A stretch of 64,000 nucleotides of DNA, from positions 62,001 through 126,000 of the forward strand of contig NZ_FRBI01000017.1 in assembly GCF_900142575.1 (NCBI RefSeq), read 5' to 3'. The first letter of the stretch is position 1. The number at the start of each line of letters is the position of its first letter. This document shows, piece by piece, positions 36,370-45,188 of this stretch. The position numbers and the translations under genes are program-made. The notes under the pieces were generated by a model. That model saw only the letters and a list, made by a program, of their open reading frames with translations, was not told the origin of the DNA and did no database searches. This DNA is from Actinacidiphila paucisporea. GTDB taxonomy: Bacteria > Actinomycetota > Actinomycetes > Streptomycetales > Streptomycetaceae.

Positions 36370-37194
36370 CGACAGCCGTCCCGGACCGCGGCCGACACGG
36401 CGGTCCAGGTCACGGGGATGCCGGTGGAGGTCACCGTGTGGCCCTTGCGGACCGGCTCGGGACCGGCGTTGAAGCCGGCGATCCGGGTGGCGGTGCGGTT
36501 GAAGTGCACGGAGTTGGAGTAGCCGGCCTGGTAGTCCGCCGAGGCCGCCGAGTACAGCCGCCAGTAACCCTTCGGCACCGAGACGTACCCGTCGAGGTCG
36601 AAGGTGCCGTTGGGCTTTGCGGTGAACCAGCCGATCGACTTCCAGCCGGTCCTGCCGTCGGCCGACTGCTGGAGGTAGATCCTGCGGTTCGGCGGCACCT
36701 TGCCGTTGCTGGCGGAGATGCTGCCCTCGATGTGCAGGTCGGAGTTCGCGTCGAGCCAGCTCGAACAGGAGCAGATGCTCGTCCGGTTGATGACGTCGAC
36801 CTTGAACTGCGCGTGCGAGGGCGTCAGATACGGGTCGGCCAGGTAGCTGTCCATGCTGGTCTCCACCGTGTACGTGGAGTCGTCGTACGGGAAGTACAGG
36901 TAGGTGAGCGTGAAGCGCCCGCCGGCACCGCTGGTCGCCGTGGCGTAGTAGCCCATGTCGAGGGCCACGCCCTTCGCCGGGCGCCAGGTGCCGCCGCAGG
37001 TACTCCACGACACCCGACGCGGACGCCTTCGTGCCGAACTTGATCTGCACGCTGGAGTGGCCGAGGCGGATGCGGCTCGGGCTGACCACGACCGGCAGGG
37101 TCTTGCTGTCGACGAGCACGTACGTGTTCGTGCCGTCGGGGTTGGCGATCCAGAATTCCCCCCACGGGAATGGCGCGGCCGTGCTACCCCGCAT
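36370..37194 (-). pseudogene. Frameshifted secreted hypothetical protein
   Basis: Two minus-strand frames together spell one protein. Positions 37194 to about 37010 read PFPWGEFWIANPDGTNTYV ... KFGTKASASGVVEY. The sequence then continues in another frame as STCGGTWRPAKGVALDMGYYATATSG ... VHFNRTATRIAGFNAGPEPV. A frameshift lies near 37005-37015, and the C-terminus gives way to unrelated residues near 36370. The intact family is secreted and unknown. The N-terminal signal sequence also seems absent. Positions 36168-36369 show nothing else. Confidence 0.65.
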
Positions 37195-37333
37195 GAGCGG
37201 AGACCGGCCGCGCTCTCAGTTGCGGTTGCCGTGAATCACGCAACGTGCCGGACTCCGGCGCCTGCCTCCGGCAGCGGCGCAAGCGGGTTCCGCGGGCACC
37301 GGCCGAAGACCGCGACCGTACGGCGGGCAGGCC

Positions 37334-37792
37334 CTATCGGTCGTGGAGGACGGTGGGTCGTGTGACGGGGACGACGGTGAGGAGGCCGTCGAGGCCTTTG
37401 TAGTCGTCGGGGTCGGTGGTGAAGAGGGGGAGTTCTTCGGCGATGGCGACGGCGGCGATCATGAGGTCGGCGACGCGGCGGCGGGGTCTGCGGCCGGCGC
37501 CTATGACGGCTGCGCGGACCCTGCCGTAGATGCGGGCGGCTTCGGTGTCGAAGGGGATGGGGTCGAACTCGTTCTCGGCGCGTTGCAGGATGTCGAGGCG
37601 GCGCCCCCGTTCCGTGTGCTCGTCGTAGTCGCTCTGCTCTTCGTTCCTGCGCACCTCGTTGGGTCCCGCGGACAGTTGGGCCAGGGTGATGGCGCTGATC
37701 GCCACCTCGGCGGGGAGTTCCGCGGGGTCGATCCATTTGCGCAGGATGACGATGTTGGTGTCGAGCAGGCCCTGGGCGTACTCAGCGGGCAT
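37334..37792 (-). CDS. PIN-domain toxin (VapC-like), copy 1
   Basis: A 152-aa PIN-domain ribonuclease. Acidic active-site residues are visible in LLDTNIVIL, in the segment ITLAQLSAG (the usual Glu is Gln here, where copy 2 has ITLAELSAG), in VADLMIAAVA and in FTTDPDDY. It overlaps the antitoxin gene by 11 bp. It is about 90% identical to the pair at 57379-58096. The E-to-Q change at a site normally acidic in PIN domains may weaken this copy. Confidence 0.85.
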   Translation of the reverse strand: MPAEYAQGLLDTNIVILRKWIDPAELPAEVAISAITLAQLSAGPNEVRRNEEQSDYDEHTERGRRLDILQRAENEFDPIPFDTEAARIYGRVRAAVIGAGRRPRRRVADLMIAAVAIAEELPLFTTDPDDYKGLDGLLTVVPVTRPTVLHDR

Positions 37793-38054
37793 AGGGGTCG
37801 TCCGTCTCCTGCTCGGCTGTGGCGTCCTGGTCGGCCCGGAACGCCTCCAGGGAGACGTCCGAGGCTGTGCGGGACATGGCGGCGAACTCCGAGCGTGGGA
37901 CGAACCGTCGTCTGCGGCGCAGCGGGATCAGTTCCCCGATCTGGTGCCCGTCACGGGTGACGGTGAAGGACTGCCCGCCCTGGACGGCGTCCATGATCTC
38001 TTTGGACCGGCTCCGCAGGTCGCGCTGGGTGACCCATCGACCTCGGTACGGCAC
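37782..38054 (-). CDS. Phd/YefM-type antitoxin, copy 1, altered N-terminus
   Basis: A 90-aa Phd/YefM antitoxin (QRDLRSRSKEIMDAVQGGQSFTVTRDGHQIGELIPL) overlapping the PIN gene by 11 bp. From residue 9 onward it matches the copy at 57827; before that, MTAQPEIT of copy 2 is replaced by MPYRGRWV, and the upstream DNA is unrelated. The homology thus breaks near 38033 and the native start and promoter are lost. The GTG at 38054 has no ribosome site, so expression is doubtful. Confidence 0.75.
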   Translation of the reverse strand: MPYRGRWVTQRDLRSRSKEIMDAVQGGQSFTVTRDGHQIGELIPLRRRRRFVPRSEFAAMSRTASDVSLEAFRADQDATAEQETDDPYAR

Positions 38055-38121
38055 GCGGACAGCTGGTCCGGCGCCCTGGCAGCCCTTGTCCGCCCAGCAG
38101 TCGATCTCTGCTGAGGCCAGG

Positions 38122-38182
38122 GCGCCCTGACCGCCGTATGTCGTACGGCGGACAGGGCGCGCGGATCCGTGTCTGGATCCGC
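38122..38182 (-). terminator. Two adjacent hairpins after the F420-type gene
   Basis: A 17-bp stem with one A-A mismatch (38122-38138 with 38144-38160, 5-nt loop) is followed by an 8-bp stem (38161-38168 with 38175-38182). They lie just past the stop of the gene at 38190 and also separate it from antitoxin copy 1. Confidence 0.8.
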
Positions 38183-38189
38183 GGCCGCG

Positions 38190-38609
38190 TCAGCCGGGCT
38201 GCTCGTTGTCCTTCAGCGCGCCCCATCCGTGCCAGCGGTCGATCTCGATCCACGCGCTGTAGCGGCGCCGGTCGCGCTGCCCGTAGTCCTTGCCCAGATA
38301 CTGGCGGGACAGCCGGTCGATGCCGGACAGGTCGGTGTCCTCCTGCAGGTCGACGACGCGGCCGATGATGGTCACATGGGTGTACCAGCCGCCCTCGTCG
38401 AGCACGGTGAGCGAGACCCTGGGGTCGTTGCGCACGTGCTGGAGCCGCACGCGCCCCTCGTCCATGTTGATGAGCACACGCCCGTCGTCCCACAGGTACC
38501 ACGTGGCCGCGGACACCGGCTGGCCGTCCCGGCGCAGCGTGGAGATGACGGCGGGGTTGGCTTTCTCCAGCATGGCGACGGCGGCTTCGGGCAGGGGCGG
38601 CTTCGACAC
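38190..38609 (-). CDS. PPOX-class F420-dependent oxidoreductase
   Basis: A 139-aa split-barrel flavin/deazaflavin protein. The family pattern is clear: AVISTLRRDGQPVSAATWYLWDDGRVLINM, then RLQHVRNDPRVSLTVLDE and YTHVTIIGRVVDLQED. Members reduce or oxidise small molecules with coenzyme F420 or FMN. Complete, with a normal start. It lies next to mobile sequences but shows no sign of decay. Confidence 0.87.
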   Translation of the reverse strand: MSKPPLPEAAVAMLEKANPAVISTLRRDGQPVSAATWYLWDDGRVLINMDEGRVRLQHVRNDPRVSLTVLDEGGWYTHVTIIGRVVDLQEDTDLSGIDRLSRQYLGKDYGQRDRRRYSAWIEIDRWHGWGALKDNEQPG

Positions 38610-38639
38610 GGGTCATCCTCCACGACGTAAGGCGGGACG

Positions 38640-38870
38640 CTACTCGATCACCAGCATGATCGCCCGGGGCAGCGCCGCGCGCACGCACCGCCCCGCGCGC
38701 AGCCGGGTCTGGTGCTGCGAACTCCGGACCTCGAACTCCGAGAGCTGACCGGCCGGCAAGCCACTGTTGGCCGTGACCGTCAGCCGGAACCAGGGCTGGA
38801 CGGTGGTGGGCAAGGTGAGTCGCTGTTGTCCCGTCCACGCCGGCAACGCACCCCGCGTCATGGCCACCAA
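38640..38870 (-). pseudogene. C-terminal relic of an F5/8-type C (discoidin-like) domain protein
   Basis: The frame reads TLPTTVQPWFRLTVTANSGLPAGQLSEFEV and stops at 38640. This is the usual closing strand set of discoidin-like carbohydrate-binding modules at the end of secreted enzymes. Upstream it is cut exactly where the first tRNA-Gly-like repeat begins (38872), so the gene was interrupted by arrival of the element at that site. Confidence 0.55.
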
Positions 38871-38871
38871 T

Positions 38872-38918
38872 GGAGCGCATGACGGGAATCGAACCCGAGC
38901 TCCGAGCTTGGGAATCAC
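38872..38918 (-). repeat. att-like tRNA-Gly 3' fragment, copy 1 (left boundary)
   Basis: 47 bp matching the reverse complement of a tRNA-Gly(CCC)-type 3' half, with 3 differences from the commonest version. The right arm has the direct repeat TGGTGCGG at 39026 and 39037. There is no left arm pair and no terminator hairpin, so this looks like the junction with older chromosomal DNA. Confidence 0.75.
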
Positions 38919-39176
38919 GGGTGCTCTGTCGGCGTCCGTGCTGGTCAGCGGGACGTCCGGTCCTGAAGCGTCCACATGGACGAGGCTGTTGGTGACCGTG
39001 GTTGCCCGCGCCGTACCGCTGTGCGTGGTGCGGATGTGGTGCGGGGTCCGGCCCGTCCGTGTGCCGGCAGCGGCGTCAGGCGCCATGTCCCGAGGGGCGG
39101 TGCCGGGCTGACGGTCATGACCAGAGCTTGACACTACGTGCGGCGTGGAGGCGCGTTCTCCGGCTAGGCGCCTGAG

Positions 39177-40760
39177 GTGATGAGATTCGGCGCGGTGGTC
39201 GCGACCCTTCTTCTGGCTGCCGGGGCGGTCCTCGCAGCCCTCGGCACCTCGCTCTGGTGGTGGGTGGCCGCGGTGCCTATCGCCCTCCTCGGACTCCTGG
39301 GCGCGTACGACCTGCTGCAACGGCGCCACTCGGTGCTGCGCAACTACCCGGTGATCGGCCACGCCCGTTTCCTGCTGGAGAGCATCCGCCCGGAGTTGCA
39401 GCAGTACTTCATTGAGCGCAACTTCGACGGCCGGCCGTTCGACCGCGACACCCGAAGCATCGTCTACGAGCGCGCCAAAGGCACCGACGCCGAGGAGCCC
39501 TACGGCACCGAGCGCGATGTCTACCGCCCGGGCCACGAGTTCCTCGTACCGTCGATGGCCCCGCGGCCGGTGCCCGACGAGGCGCCACGCGTGCGGATCG
39601 GCGGCGCGGACTGCACCAAGCCGTACGACATGGCGCTGCTCAACGTGTCCGCCATGAGCTTCGGCTCGTTGTCCGCGCAGGCGATCCTGGCCCTGAACAA
39701 GGGCGCTGCCGGTGGCGGCTTCGCGCACGACACCGGAGAGGGCGGTCTGTCGGAGTACCACCTGCGGCACGGCGGCGACATCGTCTGGGAGATCGGCACC
39801 GGCTACTTCGGCTGCCGCACCGACGACGGGGACTTCGACCCCGAGGAGTTCGCGGACAAGGCCGCGCATGACAGCGTCAAATGCGTCTCGCTGAAGCTGT
39901 CGCAGGGCGCCAAGCCCGGTATCGGCGGGGTCCTGCCGGGTGCGAAGGTGAACGCGGAGATCGCCCGCGTGCGGGATGTCCCGCAGGGGAAGACCGTCGT
40001 CTCGCCGCCGTACCACCGGGTGTTCAGCACGCCCCGCGAGCTGATCCGGTTCATCGCCCGGATGCGGGAGCTGTCGGGCGGGAAGCCGGCCGGCTTCAAG
40101 CTGTGCGTCGGCTCGCGCAGCCAGTTCCTGGCGGTCTGCAAGGCGATGATCGAGGAGGGCACCACGCCGGACTTCATCATCGTCGACGGCGCCGAGGGGG
40201 GCACCGGGGCGGCGCCGCTGGAGTTCGCCGACCACGTCGGCACCCCGCTCACCGAGGGCCTGGTCACCGTGCACAACGCCTTGGTCGGCGTGGGCCTGCG
40301 CGATCGGGTTCGGATCGGCGCGAGCGGCAAGATCGCCACTGGCAGCGACCTCGTCAAGCGCATGGTCCAGGGCGCGGACTACGGAAACGCCGCGCGCGCC
40401 ATGATGTTCGCCGTCGGCTGCATCCAGGCGCAGCGTTGCCACACCAACACCTGCCCGACGGGCGTCACCACCCAGGATCCCCGGCGCGCCAGGGCACTCG
40501 ACGTCGGCGACAAGTCCGCCCGGGTGCAGCGGCTGCAGGAGTCGACCGTCGCCAGCGCGCTTCAGATCATGGCGTCCATGGGCGTCACCGACCCGGCGCA
40601 GTTGCGCCCGCACATGCTGCGCCGACGGATCGACCCCTACACGGTCCGCTCCTACGACGAACTGTACGAGTGGCTGTCGCCGGGGCAGTTGCGGGCCGAG
40701 CCGCCCGCTTCGTGGGCGGCCGACTGGTCCGCCGCAGATCCCGACCGCTTCACCGTCTGA
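39177..40760 (+). CDS. FMN-binding glutamate synthase family protein
   Basis: A 527-aa protein with two N-terminal transmembrane helices (VVATLLLAAGAVLAALGTSLWWWVAAVPIALLG) and a glutamate-synthase-type FMN barrel (MSFGSLSAQAILALNKGA; DFIIVDGAEGGTGAAPLEF). The Cys cluster region is QRCHTNTCPTGVTTQDP. It is the membrane-anchored stand-alone version of the GltB synthase domain, whose true substrate is not established. GTG/ATG tandem start at 39177/39180. It is followed 34 bp later by pyruvate oxidase, probably in one operon. Both genes sit between tRNA fragments 1 and 2 as intact metabolic cargo. Confidence 0.88.
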   Translation: MMRFGAVVATLLLAAGAVLAALGTSLWWWVAAVPIALLGLLGAYDLLQRRHSVLRNYPVIGHARFLLESIRPELQQYFIERNFDGRPFDRDTRSIVYERAKGTDAEEPYGTERDVYRPGHEFLVPSMAPRPVPDEAPRVRIGGADCTKPYDMALLNVSAMSFGSLSAQAILALNKGAAGGGFAHDTGEGGLSEYHLRHGGDIVWEIGTGYFGCRTDDGDFDPEEFADKAAHDSVKCVSLKLSQGAKPGIGGVLPGAKVNAEIARVRDVPQGKTVVSPPYHRVFSTPRELIRFIARMRELSGGKPAGFKLCVGSRSQFLAVCKAMIEEGTTPDFIIVDGAEGGTGAAPLEFADHVGTPLTEGLVTVHNALVGVGLRDRVRIGASGKIATGSDLVKRMVQGADYGNAARAMMFAVGCIQAQRCHTNTCPTGVTTQDPRRARALDVGDKSARVQRLQESTVASALQIMASMGVTDPAQLRPHMLRRRIDPYTVRSYDELYEWLSPGQLRAEPPASWAADWSAADPDRFTV

Positions 40761-40794
40761 GACCCGTACGTCCTGTCCCCGAACTGGAGGAACC

Positions 40795-42558
40795 GTGGCC
40801 CGTACCGTTGCCCGCGTCATCGTGGACGCCCTGGCCGAACTCGGCGTGGGCCAGGTCTTCGGGGTGGTCGGCGATGCCCTGAACCCGTTGACCGACGCCA
40901 TCCGCACCTCCGACGGCGTGGAGTGGGTGGGCTGCCGGCACGAGGAGGTGGCGGCGTTCGCCGCGAGCGCGCAGTCACAGCTCACCGGGGGACTCGGGGT
41001 CTGTATGGGGACGGTCGGTCCGGGCTCGGTGCACCTGCTCAACGGCCTCTACGACGCCGCCAAGAGCCACACTCCCGTGCTGGCCATAGCAGGCCAGGTC
41101 CCGCTGGCCGAACTGGGCAGCGACTACTTTCAGGAGGTCGACAACGACGCCTTGTTCAGCGACGTCGCGGTCTTCCGCGCCACAGTGACCTCCCCGGAGC
41201 AGATGCCGCTGCTGCTGGAGACCGCGGTCCGCACCGCAATCGGGCGCAGGGGGGTCGCCGTGCTCTCCGTCCCCGGCGACATCGGGGAGAAGGAGCTCGA
41301 CGCGGACCGGCAGTCCCGGTTCTCGCTCACCATGCCCACGACCCGGCCGGACGGCGACGCGGTCCGCGCCGCGGCCGCCCTGCTCGACCGGTCCGAGCGC
41401 GTCACCCTGCTCGTCGGCCGAGGCGCCCGGGACGCCCGCGACCAGGTTCTGGCCCTCGCCGAGCGGCTGGCGGCGCCCATGGTCCTGACGCTGAAGGCCA
41501 AGGAGGGCTTCGAGGGCGACAACCCCTTCCAGGTCGGCCAGACCGGCCTGATCGGCAACCCCGCCGCCGCCTCCAGCCTCCAGGAGGCCGACACCCTGCT
41601 CCTGCTCGGCACCGACTTCCCCTACCGCGACTGGTACCCCGAGGGCGCGACCGTGGTCCAGGTCGACACGGAACCGACCCACATCGGCCGCCGGGTTCCG
41701 GTCGAGATCGGTCTGGTCGGCGATGTCGGCGTGACCGTCAGGGACCTGCTGGCCGAGTTGTCCGGGACGTCGCCCGGTGGCGGCGACGCCCGTGACCGCG
41801 GGCACCTGGAGAAGGCGGTCGAGCACTTCGAGTCCTGGCGCGAGGGGCAGGCCCGACTGACCGCCCCCGACCACGACAAGGGCCTGATCGGCCGGGTCCG
41901 TTCGGCGCTGGACAACCGCGAGCACGCCATCCGCCCCGAGGCTCTGGCCGCCGCGGTCGACCGGCACGCCGCCGACGACGCGGTCTTCACCTCCGACACG
42001 GGCATGGCGACCGTCTGGCTTTCCCGCTTTGTCGAGATGCGCGGCACCCGCCGGCTGCTCGGCTCGTACAACCTCGGCTCCATGGCCAATGCCATGCCGC
42101 ACGCGCTGGGCGCACAGCTGCTGGACCGCGACCGCCAGGTCGTGGCGTTCTGTGGCGACGGTGGCCTGAGCATGCTGCTGGGCGACCTGATGACCCTCAA
42201 GACGTACGACCTGCCGGTCACGCTGGTCGTCTTCGACAACCGCCGGCTGGGCATGGTCAAGTTGGAGCAGGAGCAGTCGGGCCTTCCGGAGTTCGGCACC
42301 GTGCTGGACAACCCCGACTTCGCCGCCGTCGCGACGTCCCTCGGCCTCACCGGTATCCGCGTCACCGACCCCGCCGACCTCGACGAAGCCATCCGCACCG
42401 CCTTGGCCACCCCGGGCCCCGTCCTCCTCGACGTCCTCACCAACCCCGACGAGATCGCCGTCCCCGCCAAGCCCACCGTCCAGCAGGGCTGGGGGTTCGC
42501 CGTTGCCAAGATGAAGGAGGTCGTCCGCAGCCACGGTGACGACTCCTCTTCGGACTGA
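40795..42558 (+). CDS. Pyruvate oxidase / ThDP-dependent PoxB-like enzyme
   Basis: A 587-aa ThDP enzyme of the acetolactate synthase/pyruvate oxidase family. The catalytic Glu lies in RHEEVAAF near residue 51 and the cofactor motif is FCGDGGLSMLLGDLMTL, ending FDNRRLGMVKLEQ. The central FAD/ADP-type domain is present (VTLLVGRGARDARDQV). Family members convert pyruvate to acetate and CO2 with a quinone or flavin acceptor. The ATG-like GTG at 40795 follows GGAGG. Probably co-transcribed with the preceding FMN protein. Confidence 0.9.
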   Translation: MARTVARVIVDALAELGVGQVFGVVGDALNPLTDAIRTSDGVEWVGCRHEEVAAFAASAQSQLTGGLGVCMGTVGPGSVHLLNGLYDAAKSHTPVLAIAGQVPLAELGSDYFQEVDNDALFSDVAVFRATVTSPEQMPLLLETAVRTAIGRRGVAVLSVPGDIGEKELDADRQSRFSLTMPTTRPDGDAVRAAAALLDRSERVTLLVGRGARDARDQVLALAERLAAPMVLTLKAKEGFEGDNPFQVGQTGLIGNPAAASSLQEADTLLLLGTDFPYRDWYPEGATVVQVDTEPTHIGRRVPVEIGLVGDVGVTVRDLLAELSGTSPGGGDARDRGHLEKAVEHFESWREGQARLTAPDHDKGLIGRVRSALDNREHAIRPEALAAAVDRHAADDAVFTSDTGMATVWLSRFVEMRGTRRLLGSYNLGSMANAMPHALGAQLLDRDRQVVAFCGDGGLSMLLGDLMTLKTYDLPVTLVVFDNRRLGMVKLEQEQSGLPEFGTVLDNPDFAAVATSLGLTGIRVTDPADLDEAIRTALATPGPVLLDVLTNPDEIAVPAKPTVQQGWGFAVAKMKEVVRSHGDDSSSD

Positions 42559-43413
42559 GGGACGGCTGGCTGCGGGCTGGCCGCCGCCGGCTGCCCGTTG
42601 GCCGCTGCCCGCAGTCGGCCGTCCGGTGCCCGCCGCTGTCGCGGTGAAGCGCCGATGACCTGGGCGGCCTTCTTCTCGACCTTCTTGACGCCTGCTCGAT
42701 CACTCGACTCGTACGGACCGTGTGTGCCGGCGCCCCGGGCCCCGATACCACCGCCGCTCCGACCGCGTGCGCGAACGAATGCCGCGTGCCAGTGGGCGGA
42801 GGGTTCCGCAAGGACATCGCCCACTTCGGCGCGCAACTGCTCCGGTGCCAGGTCGTCCTCTTCGCGCGAGGACGCGGCGATCGAGAAGTCCCCGCGGGAG
42901 TGGAAGACGTCCTCCATGGCGCGGGCGAGCCCCTCGCCGACGCGTTCGCGGACATCCAGACTGCGGCGGAGATCGTCGAGCCGGCTGCGGGTGAAGTACT
43001 CGGCGGCGACGGTCTGCGCGCACAGGGCACGCATCAGGCCCAGTTGCCTGCCGATATGGGAACCGGCGGGCACCTCGTCGGCGGTCTTCCAGACGCATGG
43101 GAAAGCGCCGAACCGCGCGGTTCTGGTGGCCGCTGCGGGCCGGACGTACCCGGGACGGCGGGCGCAGGCCGAGCGCCGCGCCCGCGCCGTGTCCGCACCT
43201 TCCGGCAGCGCACCCACCAGGAACCCGCCGCCGCCCGCGACGAGCGCGTACCCGCCGCCCGGCCCCAGGAGCACGTCGCCGGAGAGGCCCGGCACGCACA
43301 CCAGCAATTCGCGCCTCCCCATTCGCCGCCCGATGGCACGGCAATGGCAAGCGGCCGGGTGATTGGTCTGAGCAGCGGCAAATCCCCGACCCGCTGAGCC
43401 GGAGCTTCTTTGC
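42559..43413. other. Stretch with no secure gene; possible decayed minus-strand frame
   Basis: A minus-strand frame from about 43322 to 42750 (MGRRELLVCVPGLSGDVLLG, later AEYFTRSRLDDLRRSLDVRE) has protein-like composition, but it runs without a stop into the antisense of the pyruvate oxidase gene. It is therefore either a decayed gene or chance. The left arm repeats of copy 2 (TGGCACGG 43334, TGGCAAGC 43345) lie at its right end. Confidence 0.3.
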
Positions 43414-43460
43414 GGAGCGGATGACGGGAATCGAACCCGCGCTCTGAGCTTGGGAATCAC
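43414..43460 (-). repeat. att-like tRNA-Gly 3' fragment, copy 2
   Basis: Consensus 47-bp sequence, identical to copies 4, 6 and 7. Left arm pair TGGCACGG/TGGCAAGC at 43334 and 43345, ending 62 bp before the core. Right arm pair TCGTGCGT/TGGTGCGG at 43569 and 43580, starting 109 bp after it. No hairpin is preserved to its left. Confidence 0.85.
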
Positions 43461-43694
43461 GGGTGCCTGGTTCGCGTTTGCCCAGCTCACCTCGTCGAGG
43501 CTGCTCAATGAAGGTAAGCGGCTACGGGTTCGCGTTGTCTGTGGTTGGCCCTGGCGTACCCCTGCTACTCGTGCGTTGGTGGTGCGGCGACTCTCCGCTC
43601 GGGGTGCCCACGGCCGGGATCCTCTCCTGTGGAGGTGGCTGGTGCCCTTAACCTGGTATGAGACGGCAGCCCGCATGCGGCGAAGGGGATGAAC

Positions 43695-43976
43695 ATGACC
43701 ACTGCACCTGGCGGCGCACCGCGCTCGCTCGGCCCCGCGAGCACGGCGCATCCGCTGCGAACTATCCGTGACATCCGGGAGTCCCTGCCGGAGGACCAGG
43801 CCCGACACTTCGACGCGGAGCTCGCTGACACCGAGCTGGAGGCGCTGCCGCAGATGCTGAGCCGCTGGGTTCGCCTGGCTACCGACGGCTTCGAGGAGTT
43901 CCTGCTGTCCCAGCCCTTCGAAGGCCTGGAGTTCGGCGCACGCTCCTACGACGACGACCAGGCGGGCGATCGGTGA
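43695..43976 (+). CDS. Putative antitoxin (DUF6247-like)
   Basis: A 93-aa acidic protein with a disordered N-terminus and a helical core (IRESLPEDQARHFDAELADTELEALPQMLSRWVRLA). It resembles DUF6247 proteins encoded before PIN toxins in Streptomyces; this is recall and not a search. The ATG at 43695 is chosen over the one at 43689 because GAAGGGG then lies at proper spacing. The stop overlaps the PIN gene start as GTGA, which strongly supports a toxin-antitoxin pair. Confidence 0.72.
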   Translation: MTTAPGGAPRSLGPASTAHPLRTIRDIRESLPEDQARHFDAELADTELEALPQMLSRWVRLATDGFEEFLLSQPFEGLEFGARSYDDDQAGDR

Positions 43977-44401
43977 TCTACCTGCTCGATACGAACGTCG
44001 TCGCGGAACTCACCACGCGCCTTCGGCCCGATCCCCGTGTCGTGGCCTGGCTCCGTTCGACCGCGCGGCCCAACCGCTTCCTGAGCGTTATCACTGTGGC
44101 CGAGATCGAAGCCGGCGTAGCGGCCACCCCGGACCCGGTACGGCAAGGCCGGTACGCCGAGGTCCTGGCGGCTGCCCGACTGGAGTACCGGGACCGTATT
44201 GCGCCGATCGGCGAACGAGAGGCGGCCGCCTACCTCGCCGTCCACAAAGCGCTGAAAGCCGCCGGCACGAGTATCGACCCGCCGGACGCCCTCATCGCCG
44301 CCACGGCGGTGGCCAACGGCTGGACCGTAGCCAGTCGCAACATCAAGCATCTGGAGCGCACCGGTGCCGCGGTGATCAATCCCTGGGACTTCAACCCGTA
44401 G
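43973..44401 (+). CDS. PIN-domain toxin (VapC-like)
   Basis: A 142-aa VapC-type ribonuclease with the acidic residues expected of PIN domains: D6 in YLLDTNVVAEL, E in TVAEIEAGVA, D in PPDALIAATA and the final N/K region TVASRNIKHLE. GTG start overlapping the antitoxin stop. It differs clearly from the PIN pair at 37 and 57 kb. The pair is the whole cargo of the 1.2-kb module between tRNA fragments 2 and 3. Confidence 0.9.
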   Translation: MIYLLDTNVVAELTTRLRPDPRVVAWLRSTARPNRFLSVITVAEIEAGVAATPDPVRQGRYAEVLAAARLEYRDRIAPIGEREAAAYLAVHKALKAAGTSIDPPDALIAATAVANGWTVASRNIKHLERTGAAVINPWDFNP

Positions 44402-44584
44402 CAGCGCCTCTGGAGCAGATCTGATGTCCAGCAGCGGAACAAGTCTGCCCTCGCCCTCCACCTGGCAACGCCGGCCTGGTGGGTGCTCCAATTGACCGCC
44501 AGATGTGGTGCGGACGTGGTGCGGGTTCTCAAATTGGGCTAGACAGCGTTGAAGGTCCAAGTCCATGACCTGGGCCTTTTCTGC

Positions 44585-44631
44585 GGAGCGGATGACGGGA
44601 ACCGAACCCGCGCTCTGAGCTTGGGGATCAC
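44585..44631 (-). repeat. att-like tRNA-Gly 3' fragment, copy 3
   Basis: 47 bp with two differences from the consensus. Left arm pair TGGTGCGG at 44506 and 44517, ending 61 bp before the core. Right arm pair TGGTGCGG/TGGTGCAG at 44738 and 44749, starting 107 bp after it. A GACCTGG-type hairpin followed by CCTTTT lies at about 44558-44580. Confidence 0.85.
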
Positions 44632-44780
44632 GAGGGCCGCTGCTGGCTTGCCGCAGGTCAGAGGCGGTGGCCGACAGCAGCAGCATGGGGACTGCGCCCG
44701 ACGGCGACCCTGGGTACCCGTGGTGTACCCCCCGAACTGGTGCGGAAGTGGTGCAGGGCGGGGACGGCACGGAGGGTGGG

Positions 44781-45188
44781 TCATTCGTGGCGTGCGGCCA
44801 AGTAGGCCCGAATCCTCAGGACGCGCGCGCGGCGGGCGTCCCAGGACGCTGAGAAACCGTCTCCGCGGATCTCCGTACGAATTTCGCCGGGCGCGCCCGT
44901 CGTCAGGGTCACACTGTCCGCGCGGGAGCCGTACCAGCCGTCGATGCGCAGGTGGGAGATCCCTTCGAAGGTGAGGAAGAACTCGAAGGCGTTGAGTCCC
45001 TTCTCCGTCCACTCCCTCGGGGGTCGTTCCGGCAGGGAGTCCAGCGCGAACCCGAGCGTCAGGCTCGTGTCGCGCTCGTCGATGTGAACGGAGAAGAGGT
45101 CGAAGGAGGCCAGATCGGGCGGGCGAGTGTAGAGGCGCGCCAGGGCTTCCGAGCTATCCATGAGCCGCAGCCAGTCAGACCCGTCCAT
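44781..45188 (-). CDS. Imm50-like immunity protein
   Basis: A 135-aa protein resembling the second half of the next gene's product (FSVHIDERDTSLTLGFALDSLPERPPREWTEKGLNAFEFFLTFEGISHLRIDGW). The arrangement of strands and the W-x(n)-G-x-N segment fit the Imm50 family of immunity proteins to polymorphic toxins. Its start overlaps the upstream paralogue by 14 bp. No cognate toxin is intact next to it. Confidence 0.6.
   Translation of the reverse strand: MDGSDWLRLMDSSEALARLYTRPPDLASFDLFSVHIDERDTSLTLGFALDSLPERPPREWTEKGLNAFEFFLTFEGISHLRIDGWYGSRADSVTLTTGAPGEIRTEIRGDGFSASWDARRARVLRIRAYLAARHE

Noticed and set aside
42598..43397. Plus-strand frames of over 200 codons beside the pyruvate oxidase gene
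   Set aside because: Composition is Arg/Pro/Ser-rich with no domain; the opposite strand looks more protein-like but also lacks proper ends.
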